A DNA stretch of 40,921 nucleotides. It comes from a virus. The translations under genes were made by a program, and so were the position numbers. Below are positions 9,901-17,495 of this stretch, in pieces (the first letter of the stretch is position 1; each line of letters opens with the position of its first letter). The stretch is from the IMG/VR virus record IMGVR_UViG_3300047331_000043, positions 1-40,921 of that record; one strand, 5' to 3'. Below the pieces are notes generated by a model. That model searched no databases. It was not told the DNA's origin and was given only the letters and a program-made list of their open reading frames with translations.

Positions 9901-10641
9901 CAGATGTTCCTGCGTCGTGATCAGGTCTTGCCCGTACAGCTGCGGCCCATAATTTTGCAGCATCCCCGCCGCGCCCATCGGGTCCGTGTAGGAACGCGAG
10001 ATGATCGCGCCCTGCAGCACATGGCTGCGCGCCGCGGCGCGGCCTGCGGTCAACGCATCGGGCGAGGCGCCCGGGTTCGCCACCTGCCAGGCGTCGGCCG
10101 CCTGATCCGCCGCGGCGACCACAGACCGCTCATTCGCCGGGTCTTGCTCGGCGATCGTCCGCTGCGCAGTAATCACCGCCTGGCCGGTGTCGGCGATCGT
10201 CTGCTGGTGCGCCTGCATCTCGCGCTGTGCGGCGCTATCAACCCGCCCGACCTGATAGCGGTCCCACATGCCTTGGATCATGCGCTGCTGGCGCGGCGAC
10301 GCGCCCTGCGTCACCTCCGCCAGCGTGCTGTTCAGATAGTCGATCACGCGCTGCGTCATGCCCTGCGCGTTGACGCCCTGCGCGGTCAGGATGCCACCGT
10401 CGCCGTACAGCGCCTGCGTCGCCTTTTGCTGCGCCGCCATGTACTTCTGCTGCGCAACGACGGCGTCCTGCTGCTCTTGATGCGCGCGCACGTCGTTGGC
10501 CAGCTGGTCGGACGCGGCCGAGACGGTCGCGCCCAGCTGCTCGACCGCGCGGCCTGGCCCGGCGCCATAATCGGCATAAGCCGGGCGCGGGTCTTGCGGC
10601 TCGACGTCAGGAACGTCGTACGTCGGAACGGTGATCGCCAT
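6949..10641 (-). CDS. Ejected virion protein with lytic transglycosylase (SLT) and SGNH-hydrolase domains
   Basis: This protein has 1230 residues; start ATG at 10641 overlaps the preceding stop as TGATG. Residues 1-270 are helical. Residues about 278-412 are an SLT lytic transglycosylase domain: catalytic Glu289 in RHQESG, AGAVGIAQVQPGTG at 308-320, AAAYNAG near 366-372. Residues about 426-560 resemble an SGNH/GDSL hydrolase: VGDSIGQG at 431-438, SSGASNN at 478-484, GGVHPKDY at 544-551; the Asp usually three residues before the final His is Gly here. A Pro/Ala linker and about 600 helical residues follow. It should locally open peptidoglycan during DNA injection, like the SLT part of T7 gp16. 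The esterase domain may remove acyl groups from surface glycans. Confidence 0.85.
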   Translation of the reverse strand: MAITVPTYDVPDVEPQDPRPAYADYGAGPGRAVEQLGATVSAASDQLANDVRAHQEQQDAVVAQQKYMAAQQKATQALYGDGGILTAQGVNAQGMTQRVIDYLNSTLAEVTQGASPRQQRMIQGMWDRYQVGRVDSAAQREMQAHQQTIADTGQAVITAQRTIAEQDPANERSVVAAADQAADAWQVANPGASPDALTAGRAAARSHVLQGAIISRSYTDPMGAAGMLQNYGPQLYGQDLITTQEHLRPLVQRAQVLQFEKSLTNSPPATARPSDTSPDALWPRMRHQESGDQQFDPKTGGPLTSPAGAVGIAQVQPGTGQEMAGKLGLPWDEARFKTDGTYNEKLGRAYFDSLVGQYGGNTMLAAAAYNAGPGKVDRWLATIGDPRSGEISPQDFAARIPVAETRDYLRKTGAIPAATAPGSGAPGYLAVGDSIGQGLAAAGKIPGPAIKNASPFDTIQQIRALPDAQVAGKTVILSSGASNNPQAVALVDEQIALLKAKGAAEVRLLGVGNRPDFAGLNETLAATASRAGARWMGPIDADSGGVHPKDYARLLNNVQLAGPAVAPAPDGTAPSSPAPPDGAAPSPPAAAAEAAPAAPGAAPGAGADGAAPSSAATVPTLEDLTERARVAAGGDPVLEAQMTAAATRYYSKQLTRQTQAFTQSLAPVDQRANGAPDLDDWLSQAHDRAHGDPILEQRLMAAAQAKYSAWHSQTNAARSDLMRSLPGTQAALEAGADASIPELQIRTYLPAQQAEDTLNNLKISQIAGQAYKSIALAGPDQINATMTDLSSGMGRYAQQIRLHAGRASGPGMVQGGGTAAGDMDGEGDGTAAAGTAQGVYAVTGESPTSFALRRQVLAKFVQLVNQREAVLNGPHADPAAYVAAQDPVVQARLQALQNNPGDAGAQQAYEGALIAQQQALGVKEPRLLSNDQVAEQVKTLTHTDPAQGSTTLALDAMAKQFGDQWPQAFGELVKVGKLDPQYQTLATMTEPSQGQAREDYQRALAIVSSVPGDNKAGMERLKSMPAEEVRQYIDGKKSNIDAVMAPFNATTAFNSGGLNLSLDVKNSIKTLAYYYAARDGLDGNSAIAKAADAIIDQKYEIDGTMRVDRGLMRDNGLTMDQVRAATINTQRNLTGADLLTFQGTTPGLTEADRARTTLGAAHSGFWAPNKDDTGLVLVGRLLNGGWQKMQRPDGSPVQILYSAMPAAAAEPQPASPPQMVRLPTIADPRR

Positions 10642-11171
10642 CAGTAGTACGCCTGGCCGGGCGCCGCGCCGTTTGCCGTCATGCCGGGCGACGGCAGGTT
10701 CGACTGCTGCCACCGCAGGTATTTGTCGCCGACCGAGGCGGCGCCACTCAACAGCGAGGCGCCGGCGCCGATCGCGCCGCTTTCCATCGCCGACGCCGCC
10801 TGGCTGTCAAAACCCGCCGCCTGCGCGTTGTCCTGCACCACGACGTTGCTGCCGTTGGTCAGGATTGCAGTGATTGAACGATAGCCCGTGCCGCCGGCGT
10901 CCTGTTGCACCTGCGCGTCCGAGCCGCTGTTGACGTCGCCGCCCGATGCGCCCTCGGCCGCCCGCTGCCGGCCGATCAGCTGGCCCGTCTTGTCGCCCTC
11001 GTTCTTCGCCTGGATGTTCGTGGCCGTGATCGTGTTCTCGGCCGCCGTCGTCGCGGCGAGCGCCTGCCGCTTGTCGTTGGCCGCACCGCTCAGACCGGAC
11101 ATGATCGAACCGCCGGCAGACGTCAGCGCACCCAGGCCGCCCGCGACGGCCAGGCTCACAGGATCACACAC
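10641..11171 (-). CDS. Internal virion protein, T7 gp14-like
   Basis: This 176-residue protein starts at GTG (11171) with AGGTG a few bases upstream, 8 bases after the preceding gene. The N-terminus CDPVSLAVAGGLGALTSAGG is the typical opening of podovirus gp14-like core proteins: a short polar start and a Gly/Ala hydrophobic helix. It continues with a helical middle (NIQAKNEGDKTGQLIGRQRAA) and a Gly/Ala-rich second hydrophobic stretch near residues 130-155. In T7, gp14 is a small core protein ejected into the outer membrane. Position between the gp13-like and the large ejected proteins agrees with this. The in-frame sequence upstream of the GTG is arginine-rich and was rejected as coding. Confidence 0.75.
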   Translation of the reverse strand: MCDPVSLAVAGGLGALTSAGGSIMSGLSGAANDKRQALAATTAAENTITATNIQAKNEGDKTGQLIGRQRAAEGASGGDVNSGSDAQVQQDAGGTGYRSITAILTNGSNVVVQDNAQAAGFDSQAASAMESGAIGAGASLLSGAASVGDKYLRWQQSNLPSPGMTANGAAPGQAYY

Positions 11172-11179
11172 GCTTGCAC

Positions 11180-11641
11180 CTACAGCTGAAACAGGATGAA
11201 CGGGTCGTCTCGGACGCCCCAGGGCGCGGGCGCCTGCAGGCGCGCGCCCATGTGCGCCAGCCAGCGACGCGCCTGGCCGTTCTCGGCGTCGACCAGATTC
11301 CAGAGCTCGCCATAGCGGTCGCGCCAGGCGGCGATCATCGCCGGCGCCAGGCGCAGCAGCTCGCGCGCGTGCCGGGTCACCAGGTCGGTTCCGAGCAGCC
11401 ACGGGATGCCGTACATCCCGCAATCGGGCGTCAGACCGGGCGCCACGCCGAACAGCGCGGCCGGCACATGGTCGACCGTCGCGCACCAGGCTTCCGCGCT
11501 GATCGTCACGGCGCGCACCAGCGCCGGAAACGGCAGGCTGCCCGTACTGCGCGCAATCTCCGCGCGGTCGGCGGGGCGCATGAACTCCGCCACCGTGCGC
11601 AGATCGAACGCCGTCACGGCGCGTAGCCGGACGTCAGCCAC
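11180..11641 (-). CDS. Internal virion protein A-like (T7 gp13 / DUF2833-like)
   Basis: This 153-residue protein is chosen to start at GTG (11641), which overlaps the last codons of the tail tubular B gene by 8 bases. The opening VRLRAVTAFDLRTVAEFMRP, a central GMYGIPWLLGTD, and the C-terminal NLVDAENGQARRWLAHMG followed by PWGVRDDPF match the T7 gp13-like family, whose fold recalls GNAT acetyltransferases. The gene sits exactly where gp13 sits in T7, between gp12 and gp14. The role is virion morphogenesis or core assembly; enzymatic activity is not implied. The ribosome site is weak, so translational coupling to the upstream gene is likely. Confidence 0.75.
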   Translation of the reverse strand: MADVRLRAVTAFDLRTVAEFMRPADRAEIARSTGSLPFPALVRAVTISAEAWCATVDHVPAALFGVAPGLTPDCGMYGIPWLLGTDLVTRHARELLRLAPAMIAAWRDRYGELWNLVDAENGQARRWLAHMGARLQAPAPWGVRDDPFILFQL

Positions 11642-13871
11642 GGCGCTTGGGCTTGAGCATGTTGGCGTAGGCCTGGACATTGACTGCCGGCGGCGGCTTG
11701 GGCTTCTCCGGCTTTTGTTCCATCCAGCCCGCGTACATCCGCGGGTCCAGCTGCAGCGGCCCCGGCGCCCCTTCCTGCGGCGACTCCGGTTCCTTGATCG
11801 GCTGCACGGCCGGCTCCGGCAGCTCTCCGATTTCGACATAGGGCATCACGTCCAGCAGGGTCACCGGCACCGGCAACGTGCATTGCACGCACACGCTGCC
11901 GCTCCGCTGCCAATCGCCGCTGACATTGACTCGCACGTCACCGGTAAACAGCGCCGCGCCACCGGCGAACGCGCCGCCGTCCTGCCCCGCGGCGTCCCGC
12001 AAATGCGAAAAGTCGGACCCCACCTGAATGTCGCCGGTCTGATACAGCCGCAGCACCACCTGGCTGATCCGCTTGAGCTTCCCCTGCAGCGTATCGAGGT
12101 AGTTGTTTTCCGCGTCGACCGTCTGGAACTGCGAGGTGATCGGCAGGCCGACCACCGCCGACGTCACCGGCTGCGGCAGCGTGATCGAACCGCCCGTCAC
12201 CACCAGGCCGGACTGCAGCCCGGCGCTGGTGTTGGCGGACACCGGCTGCCCGTCGAGATAGTCCAGCCCCGACAGTGTGGTGACCGGGGCGCCGGAATAC
12301 TGCAGCGCGCAGTCAAGGAAGGTGCCCGCCGCCTCGGCCTGTTGCCGGTTGAACAACCGCTCGACGTAGCGTACCGTCCCGCCGCCGATGTAGCGATTGG
12401 CAATCACATAGACCGCGTCCGTGTTGCCCTCGCTGACCGCGCACACGCTCTCGAAAAAGCCGCTATAGGTATCGTGCCGCGACCAGGCATAGACGTCCTG
12501 ATCCCGGTCGAAGGTCATGGAGAGCAGGGCGCCGTCGTTGCGCACCGCCCACACCTGCCGGAACGGCTCTTGCGACCAGCACCATTCGGCAAGGCTGAAG
12601 CCGACGAACAGATGACTGCTCAGCAGCGACACGTCGAGACTTTGATAGGTGTTGGACGTCCAATCGTAGCGAATGTCGCGGATCGCGGTGCCGTAAGCCT
12701 GTTCGTAGAGGACGTCCGATCCGCACACCAGCGGCGGGCGGTCGCTGCAGCCGATATAGGATTGCGGCTGCATGTAGACGCTGCTGGGCGTCAGCACGTT
12801 GTCGCTGCCGCCGACCGCGAGAAACGCCGCGCCGGATGTCAGTGTCAGCAGGCTGTTCAGCGACACCAGGCCGCGCACCGCGTTGACTTGCTTGGTCGCC
12901 ATCGCGATCGTAATGGCGTCGGAAGCCCGCGCCGGCGAAGCTGTGTCGAAACTGTTGAAGTCGGCGGACTGCGAGAAATAGAGCGTGTCCGGCCCCGCGG
13001 GGGTATTCCCGAACACGAGCCGCTGCTGGTGATACTCCACACAAGACGGGTTGTTGCCGTTTGCGAAGGGGTTGTTGTAGGTCTCGACCGTCAGCGCCGT
13101 GTCCGGCTGGATGTTCTGGTCGGAAAACCCGGTGCCGGACGCATTGCCGATGAACCCGTACTCGCCGCCGGCGTCCTTGTAGACGTTGTAGCTGACCGCG
13201 CCGGTCACTGCCAACCATGAGATCGAATTATACACCGAGCCGGAGGCCAGGCCCGGGTTGTTGATACAGGTCGCCGAGGCGGACGGCAGGCTTTCCTCGC
13301 CGTTCGCGGCGATCGACGTCACCACATAGGCGAACAGATATTCGCCATTGCTCGCCTTGTAGCCCAGCGGCGTCGCCGTGACTCCGGTCGGCGGCTGGAT
13401 GCCCGGCTCGAAGGTCTGCAGCGCGAACGTCCACGCATTGTCGGCCGTCCGCTGCAGCTGATACACCGGATAGGACGGATGTACCAAAGTCATCACGTCC
13501 GCCGACTGCGTGTACTTCACCAGCGGCAGATCGGCCGCGGCGTACGGCGTCGCAACCGAATAGGTCGCGCCGCCCGGGCCGGTCAGCACCACCGCGCCGT
13601 CCTTGATGACGAACATGCTGTGATCGCCGAGCACCAGGACGTACGTCTGCGTGGTGTTGAACGCGAACGGGATCAGGCGCGAGCGCACCGCGTAGTTTGC
13701 GGTCGGCGCGATGAATTGCGTTCCCGCCCTGTTCTGCGCGCCGCCGCCTGGCAGGACGAAAGCATTGCGCAGCGTCTTGCAGCCGATGCGGTACTTGGCC
13801 AGGTCGACGCGGCCGAGCAGCAGCGGCGACAACTCGCCCGCCGCGAAGGACGGTTGTATCAGCTCCGGCAT
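11634..13871 (-). CDS. Tail tubular protein B (nozzle), T7 gp12-like
   Basis: This 745-residue protein starts at ATG (13871) after an AAGG site. The N-terminus (IQPSFAAGELSPLLLGRVDL, then GCKTLRNAFVLPGGGAQNR and AGTQFIA) is the signature opening of podovirus nozzle or tail tubular B proteins. The rest is beta-rich with repeated aromatic segments (VKYTQSADVMTLVHPSYPVYQL, YHQQRLVFGNTP), as in this family. A Pro/Lys-rich tail (about residues 700-740) ends the protein. It would form the distal tube beneath the tail tubular A ring and bind fibres. Length is close to that of T7 gp12 (about 790). Confidence 0.88.
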   Translation of the reverse strand: MPELIQPSFAAGELSPLLLGRVDLAKYRIGCKTLRNAFVLPGGGAQNRAGTQFIAPTANYAVRSRLIPFAFNTTQTYVLVLGDHSMFVIKDGAVVLTGPGGATYSVATPYAAADLPLVKYTQSADVMTLVHPSYPVYQLQRTADNAWTFALQTFEPGIQPPTGVTATPLGYKASNGEYLFAYVVTSIAANGEESLPSASATCINNPGLASGSVYNSISWLAVTGAVSYNVYKDAGGEYGFIGNASGTGFSDQNIQPDTALTVETYNNPFANGNNPSCVEYHQQRLVFGNTPAGPDTLYFSQSADFNSFDTASPARASDAITIAMATKQVNAVRGLVSLNSLLTLTSGAAFLAVGGSDNVLTPSSVYMQPQSYIGCSDRPPLVCGSDVLYEQAYGTAIRDIRYDWTSNTYQSLDVSLLSSHLFVGFSLAEWCWSQEPFRQVWAVRNDGALLSMTFDRDQDVYAWSRHDTYSGFFESVCAVSEGNTDAVYVIANRYIGGGTVRYVERLFNRQQAEAAGTFLDCALQYSGAPVTTLSGLDYLDGQPVSANTSAGLQSGLVVTGGSITLPQPVTSAVVGLPITSQFQTVDAENNYLDTLQGKLKRISQVVLRLYQTGDIQVGSDFSHLRDAAGQDGGAFAGGAALFTGDVRVNVSGDWQRSGSVCVQCTLPVPVTLLDVMPYVEIGELPEPAVQPIKEPESPQEGAPGPLQLDPRMYAGWMEQKPEKPKPPPAVNVQAYANMLKPKRRG

Positions 13872-13883
13872 GGGATCGCCTTC

Positions 13884-15824
13884 TCAGACGATCATCAGCG
13901 CGGCGTTCGCGCCGGCGCCCGATCGGTAGAGCGATCCGGCCGGCAGCCCGGTCGGCGAGATCGGCAGGTTTGCCATCTGCGCGCCGAAGCCAAAGACCGC
14001 CCAGCCGCCCGTTGGCCCGCCCTGGTCGGCGAGCCGGAGCAGCACGGTGTCGGACCCATTGGCCGTCTGCACAAACTCGGTGCTGATGTCGAACGGGTTA
14101 TAGCGGATGTAGTTGTCAGTCGCCGTCGACTTGTTAAGATACAGGCGCCCGGCGCCGCCCTGCGGCGGGATGTACAGCCCCGAATTGAACGTGCAGCTGC
14201 CATTGAAGGCCAGCCAGCCGTTCAGCGTATCGACGCCGATCTGGTAATTGGCGGCGGTGTCGAAGTTTATGTACTGCCCGTCCTTGAGCCACACGGCGGC
14301 AGTGTTCGGCGTGACGGTCACGGTGGAAGTGGTCGCGTCGGTGATCGCCGTCGCCAGCCCTGGCGCGGCGAGCGTGATCGTCCCGCCCGGCAGGCCCGGG
14401 CCGTCCTCGGCATAGCCAATCACGCTGACCGTCTGCCGGGAGCCGTTGGCGTCCTGAACGATGGCGCGCAGCGCGTTCGTCGGCGATGGCGGAGCATAGG
14501 TGTGCGCGCCGTCGCCGAAAAAGTTGGCGTAGACAAAGCAGGTGATGTCCGAGACGTGCAGCGACGTCGCACCGGCGGCCGCGTTCGCCAGCAGGTTAGC
14601 CTGCGGCACGAAGCTCCCGCGCAGGTCGACGCCCGCGCAAGCGTACTGGTTCGTGAGCATGAAACTGCCAACACGGACGGATGGGCCAAGATTGAAATAA
14701 AGGCCGTAGGCGAAGGTGGTCGGCCAGCTGCCGCCGAACACGATCGCCGCGCCCGCCGCCAGTGCGGCCGTCGTCGGCGCGGAGAGCGTGACCAGGCCGG
14801 TCGCGTTGTTGGCCGACAGAACGACGGTCCCGGCGGGGATCCCGGTGGCGCTGACAACCTGGCCGAAGCCGGCTTGCGGGATGCCGTTGGCCGCGAATTG
14901 CAGCGTGTTCCCTGGGGCGCCCTGTGCGGTGGTGGTGCTGTAGGTCCACTGCCCCAGGCCGTATTTCTGGCTGCCGTTGATCTGGCCGCCGAGATAGCGT
15001 GAATTCGCGGTGTCGATGCCGCTGGCGAAGAAGTCGAACTCGAACTGGACGGTCGGACCCTCGTACGGGTTCGTCGCCGTGTTGTTGAGCAGGCCGGTCG
15101 CCATGTACTGCGCCCAGCTCTGCGCGCCCACATTGGTGGCCCCGTAGGCGAATATCCCGTCGTTCGGAAAAATCACATTCTGGGGGGCAAGGTAGATCGA
15201 CATCAAGCCGCCCGGCCCCTTGTTCACCTGGGACGACTGGGTTGTGTACTCGGACAGCACCCCGTTTCCGGTCACCGCCCCGTTACCCCGGTAGGAACCG
15301 AGGTTGAGGTTGGACGTCGTCACGCCGCCCACGCTGTTCAACGAACCGCTCAGGTTCAGCGTCGCGGTGATGACCTGATAATTCAGGATCCCGTCATTGG
15401 ACCCGCTGACATAGAGCGTCGGCTTGAAGATACCGAAGGCATCCGGGTTCGCCACGCCCTGCGCTACGGCTGTCGTCGTGATCGTTTGCGCCAGCGTGCT
15501 TTGCAAGGTCACCGGCGCGCCGGGTGCCACACCCAGCGCCGCCTGCGCGCACAGCGCGTCGACATACTGCTTGCAGACCGCTTCGAGGCTCGACACGGGA
15601 TTGCCGGCGCCCAGCAGAAGACGTCCGCTCATGGTGTCGCCGGCGCGCTGCACACGGCCGCCAATGGCGGACGTCAACGGCGTGGAGATGCCTGTGTCGG
15701 ACGGCGTCACCAGCGCCAGCGATGCGTCAATGTTGGTCAGGTTCGGGCCCTGGCCCGGCACACTGTACGGATACGGCGGCACGGGGCCGCAGCCGCCGCC
15801 CTCATAGCCCCACCAATCGGACAT
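13884..15824 (-). CDS. Tail fibre / receptor-binding protein
   Basis: This 646-residue protein starts at ATG (15824), overlapping the tail tubular A stop (TGATG). It begins with a Gly/Pro/Tyr-rich head (MSDWWGYEGGGCGPVPPYPY). Near residues 61-91 it carries AGDTMSGRLLL...VCKQYVDAL, the repeat type found in many phage tail fibres (AGDTMTG...KQYVD). The remainder is beta-rich, low in Lys and rich in Ser, Thr, Asn and Gly, as expected for a trimeric fibre shaft and tip. It sits between the two tail tube genes, so it is probably the receptor-binding fibre. No intramolecular chaperone or depolymerase motif was recognised, and no variable-repeat cassette is seen nearby. Confidence 0.72.
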   Translation of the reverse strand: MSDWWGYEGGGCGPVPPYPYSVPGQGPNLTNIDASLALVTPSDTGISTPLTSAIGGRVQRAGDTMSGRLLLGAGNPVSSLEAVCKQYVDALCAQAALGVAPGAPVTLQSTLAQTITTTAVAQGVANPDAFGIFKPTLYVSGSNDGILNYQVITATLNLSGSLNSVGGVTTSNLNLGSYRGNGAVTGNGVLSEYTTQSSQVNKGPGGLMSIYLAPQNVIFPNDGIFAYGATNVGAQSWAQYMATGLLNNTATNPYEGPTVQFEFDFFASGIDTANSRYLGGQINGSQKYGLGQWTYSTTTAQGAPGNTLQFAANGIPQAGFGQVVSATGIPAGTVVLSANNATGLVTLSAPTTAALAAGAAIVFGGSWPTTFAYGLYFNLGPSVRVGSFMLTNQYACAGVDLRGSFVPQANLLANAAAGATSLHVSDITCFVYANFFGDGAHTYAPPSPTNALRAIVQDANGSRQTVSVIGYAEDGPGLPGGTITLAAPGLATAITDATTSTVTVTPNTAAVWLKDGQYINFDTAANYQIGVDTLNGWLAFNGSCTFNSGLYIPPQGGAGRLYLNKSTATDNYIRYNPFDISTEFVQTANGSDTVLLRLADQGGPTGGWAVFGFGAQMANLPISPTGLPAGSLYRSGAGANAALMIV

Positions 15825-16438
15825 CAGCCGCGCTCCCTGATCCAGGCGGGTTCGTATCGGGTGCCGACCGCGATGCGCCGGCGCGTGCCGTCGCGCTGCT
15901 TGGCGTTCTCCAGCTGGTTCATCGCGACGGACATCAGCGCCGGCCCGATCTGCGCTGAGCCGGTGATGTCCAGCGCGGACTGACTCGCCAGCGCGTACAC
16001 CAGCGCGTCGGAAAACAGCGGCGACGTCTGCGAGGGATCGGTCAGGGCGTACGTGTAGACGCCCACCGGCGAGGCGCGGTTCGTGCCGATTATCTCGCCG
16101 GTCACGCCGTTGAAGGCGACTTCAAAGTTGATGACCGGCTGAGTGCCCCAGACCGTGCCGTTCCAGATGCCCAGGAACGCCAGCGCGTTCGCCGGCATGC
16201 TGTACACGCCTGCCCAACCCGGCAGAATGTCACCGGTCGGCGCTGGCACCAGGGGCGTGAAGACACGCGCGAAAGACCAGTCGTAGGTCTCCAACAGAAA
16301 GTTGAACGCGCTGGTGAAGTTGTCGTTGAGGACGTTGGCTTCGGGGCTGACGTCGGTCACGCTCACCAGCTGCGCCCGCGCGCCGAGCGCGTCCAATGCG
16401 CGATTGTAGACTTGCAGCTGCGTCAGGCCGAACGGCAT
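15824..16438 (-). CDS. Tail tubular protein A (gatekeeper), T7 gp11-like
   Basis: This 204-residue protein starts at ATG (16438). A strong GGAGG site lies 8 bases upstream, so the start five codons earlier is less likely. The opening LTQLQVYNRALDALGARA, the segment EANVLNDNFTSAFNFLLETYDWSFARVF, and the C-terminal LVYALASQSALDITGS...MNQLENAKQRDG are typical of podovirus tail tubular A proteins, which form the ring joining portal and nozzle. It is preceded by one of three related hairpin-plus-ribosome-site leaders in this operon and is followed with a 1-base overlap by the tail fibre gene. Confidence 0.85.
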   Translation of the reverse strand: MPFGLTQLQVYNRALDALGARAQLVSVTDVSPEANVLNDNFTSAFNFLLETYDWSFARVFTPLVPAPTGDILPGWAGVYSMPANALAFLGIWNGTVWGTQPVINFEVAFNGVTGEIIGTNRASPVGVYTYALTDPSQTSPLFSDALVYALASQSALDITGSAQIGPALMSVAMNQLENAKQRDGTRRRIAVGTRYEPAWIRERG

Positions 16439-16447
16439 CGCGGTAGC

Positions 16448-16486
16448 CTCCATCGAAGGGAAGGCGCCGACGCTTCACAGCGCGGG
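16448..16486 (-). promoter_or_regulatory. Repeated leader module, copy 1 (tail tubular A): GTGA hairpin plus GATGGAG
   Basis: On the minus strand, CCCGCGCTGTGAAGCG (16471-16486) folds into a CGCT/AGCG stem closing a GTGA (GNRA-type) loop. It is followed by GATGGAG (16448-16454), 9 bases before the ATG. Related modules with nearly the same spacing precede the capsid (18542) and portal (21771) genes. The distance from hairpin to start codon is 32 bases here. Confidence 0.7.
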
Positions 16487-16515
16487 CGCGGTCGGCACGC
16501 ACAGCACGGGCGGCA

Positions 16516-16538
16516 CGGTGCTGGCACCGCAAGCGGTG
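16516..16538 (-). other. Mutually exclusive small hairpins
   Basis: GCACCG at 16524-16529 can pair with CGGTGC at 16516-16521 or, with its neighbours, with GCGGTG at 16533-16538. The two stems (about 6 bp, 2-base loops as drawn) exclude each other. They lie in the 138-base gap between the 117-residue gene and tail tubular A. They could be an attenuator or chance in GC-rich DNA. Confidence 0.3.
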
Positions 16539-16576
16539 ACGGTTGCCCCGGCCGCCCGTCTGTCAGCGCCGCAGAG

Positions 16577-16930
16577 TCAGCGGCGGCCTTTCGGCTCGGT
16601 CACCACACCGGCCCGCGTCGTCGCCGCCGCCGTCCGCAGCTCGGCGAGCTCGCGCCGCGCCAGCGCGAGCTCCTGTTCCACGGTCAGCGGGACGTCCGCC
16701 GGGTCCGGCTCGATCGGCGTGCCGTCCAGCAGCTCCATGGTATCGGGGTTCAGGACGAACGGCCGCCCGTCTGGATGCCGCTCGGGGATCTCGACTTCCT
16801 CGCCCGGCTCGTAGACGCGGCCATGCACGCCAGGGATTTTCACCTGTTGCTTGGCGCTGTTCAGCTTGAACTCGACCGGCTGCGGGCCGATCGCCAGGAA
16901 GGTGTCGGCGGTGATGCGGATGCGCAGCAC
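16577..16930 (-). CDS. Small phage protein of the head-tail region, function unknown
   Basis: This 117-residue protein is read from GTG at 16930, four bases after the cement protein stop; a GGGGGTG stretch upstream may serve as ribosome site. The first part is beta-like and basic (VLRIRITADTFLAIGPQPVEF, FKLNSAKQQVKIPG). The middle is acidic with EEVEIPERHPDGRPFVLN. The end is a charged helix (PLTVEQELALARRELAEL) and a basic tail. I recognise no family. Position between cement protein and tail tubular A suggests a head completion or minor capsid role, which is inference only. The in-frame sequence upstream of the GTG overlaps the cement gene and looks non-coding. Confidence 0.6.
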   Translation of the reverse strand: MLRIRITADTFLAIGPQPVEFKLNSAKQQVKIPGVHGRVYEPGEEVEIPERHPDGRPFVLNPDTMELLDGTPIEPDPADVPLTVEQELALARRELAELRTAAATTRAGVVTEPKGRR

Positions 16931-16934
16931 TGGC

Positions 16935-17387
16935 TTACACCCCCACCACGTTGATACCGGACGGGTAGTACTCGTCGGCCTGGGCATCGACCACCAGGCC
17001 GGACGAAATCGCGCCGGCCGTCAGCGTAGTGTTCTGCACGATATACTGCGCCTGCAGGTATCGCTCGCCGGCGTAGGGCTCGAAATTCAGGTTGCCGACA
17101 AAGATCGGCGCGCTGGCGACCAGCGCCGTGACCGCCACCGTGGTGCTGTTCAGCACGGTCGGGGTTGCGTTGAACAGCGGGCTGGTATCGGCCACCACTT
17201 CCAGCACAACGCTGCCGCCGGCGACGCTCTGCGAGAACGACGTCGTCACGTCGAAGTAGATTTTGACCGCGCGGCCGGCGCCGATGTCGCGCGGGGCCGA
17301 CAGGTCGATGGTGTTGGTGCTGGCGGTGGTGCCCGTCGCGGCGATCGTCTGCGCGTTGGAGAAGGTGTTGAAAGCGTCGGTGATCAT
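16935..17387 (-). CDS. Capsid cement protein, Bbp16-like
   Basis: This 150-residue protein starts at ATG (17387) after a strong AGGAGGG site. The opening DAFNTFSNAQTIAATGTTAS, then STNTIDLSAPRDIGAGRAVKI, and GERYLQAQYIV near residue 110 fit the Bbp16-type cement proteins of BPP-1-like podoviruses. These are jelly-roll proteins that decorate and stabilise the capsid. The gene directly follows the major capsid gene, as in BPP-1. High expression would be expected, and the leader between the two genes contains a strong hairpin and one copy of the CGCTGCGGAGCAGCG-type repeat. Assignment rests on sequence pattern and synteny. Confidence 0.8.
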   Translation of the reverse strand: MITDAFNTFSNAQTIAATGTTASTNTIDLSAPRDIGAGRAVKIYFDVTTSFSQSVAGGSVVLEVVADTSPLFNATPTVLNSTTVAVTALVASAPIFVGNLNFEPYAGERYLQAQYIVQNTTLTAGAISSGLVVDAQADEYYPSGINVVGV

Positions 17388-17424
17388 TGCAAGGCCCTCC
17401 TAGGCCGATTTGCGGCGTGTGCGT

Positions 17425-17439
17425 CGCTGCTCCGTAGCG
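17425..17439 (-). repeat. Dispersed hairpin repeat (B type), copy in cement-protein leader
   Basis: CGCTACGGAGCAGCG on the minus strand is a one-mismatch copy of the element that forms the tandem array at 19415-19539. Its outer CGCT/AGCG pairs are kept and the loop still contains GGA. It lies 37 bases upstream of the cement protein start. Confidence 0.65.
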
Positions 17440-17463
17440 TGGCGTTTCAGATGTTGGGCGGAT

Positions 17464-17487
17464 GGCCCGGGGATTGCGCCCCGGGCC
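17464..17487 (-). terminator. Strong hairpin after the capsid gene
   Basis: A perfect 9-bp stem (GGCCCGGGG / CCCCGGGCC) with a 6-base loop begins 8 bases beyond the capsid stop on the minus strand. No U run follows, so it may be a partial terminator, an RNA-stability element protecting the capsid message, or a processing site. Confidence 0.5.
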
Positions 17488-17495
17488 GGTCGGCG

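Noticed and set aside
10641-11486. Longer N-terminus for the gp14-like gene
   Set aside because: The extension is Arg/Pro/Gly-rich and antisense-like in composition. A GTG with a ribosome site directly after the previous gene fits the family start.
13884-15824. Diversity-generating retroelement as in phage BPP-1
   Set aside because: The head genes resemble BPP-1, but no reverse transcriptase, template repeat or Mtd-like gene was found, and the fibre gene has no duplicated 3' segment elsewhere in the window.
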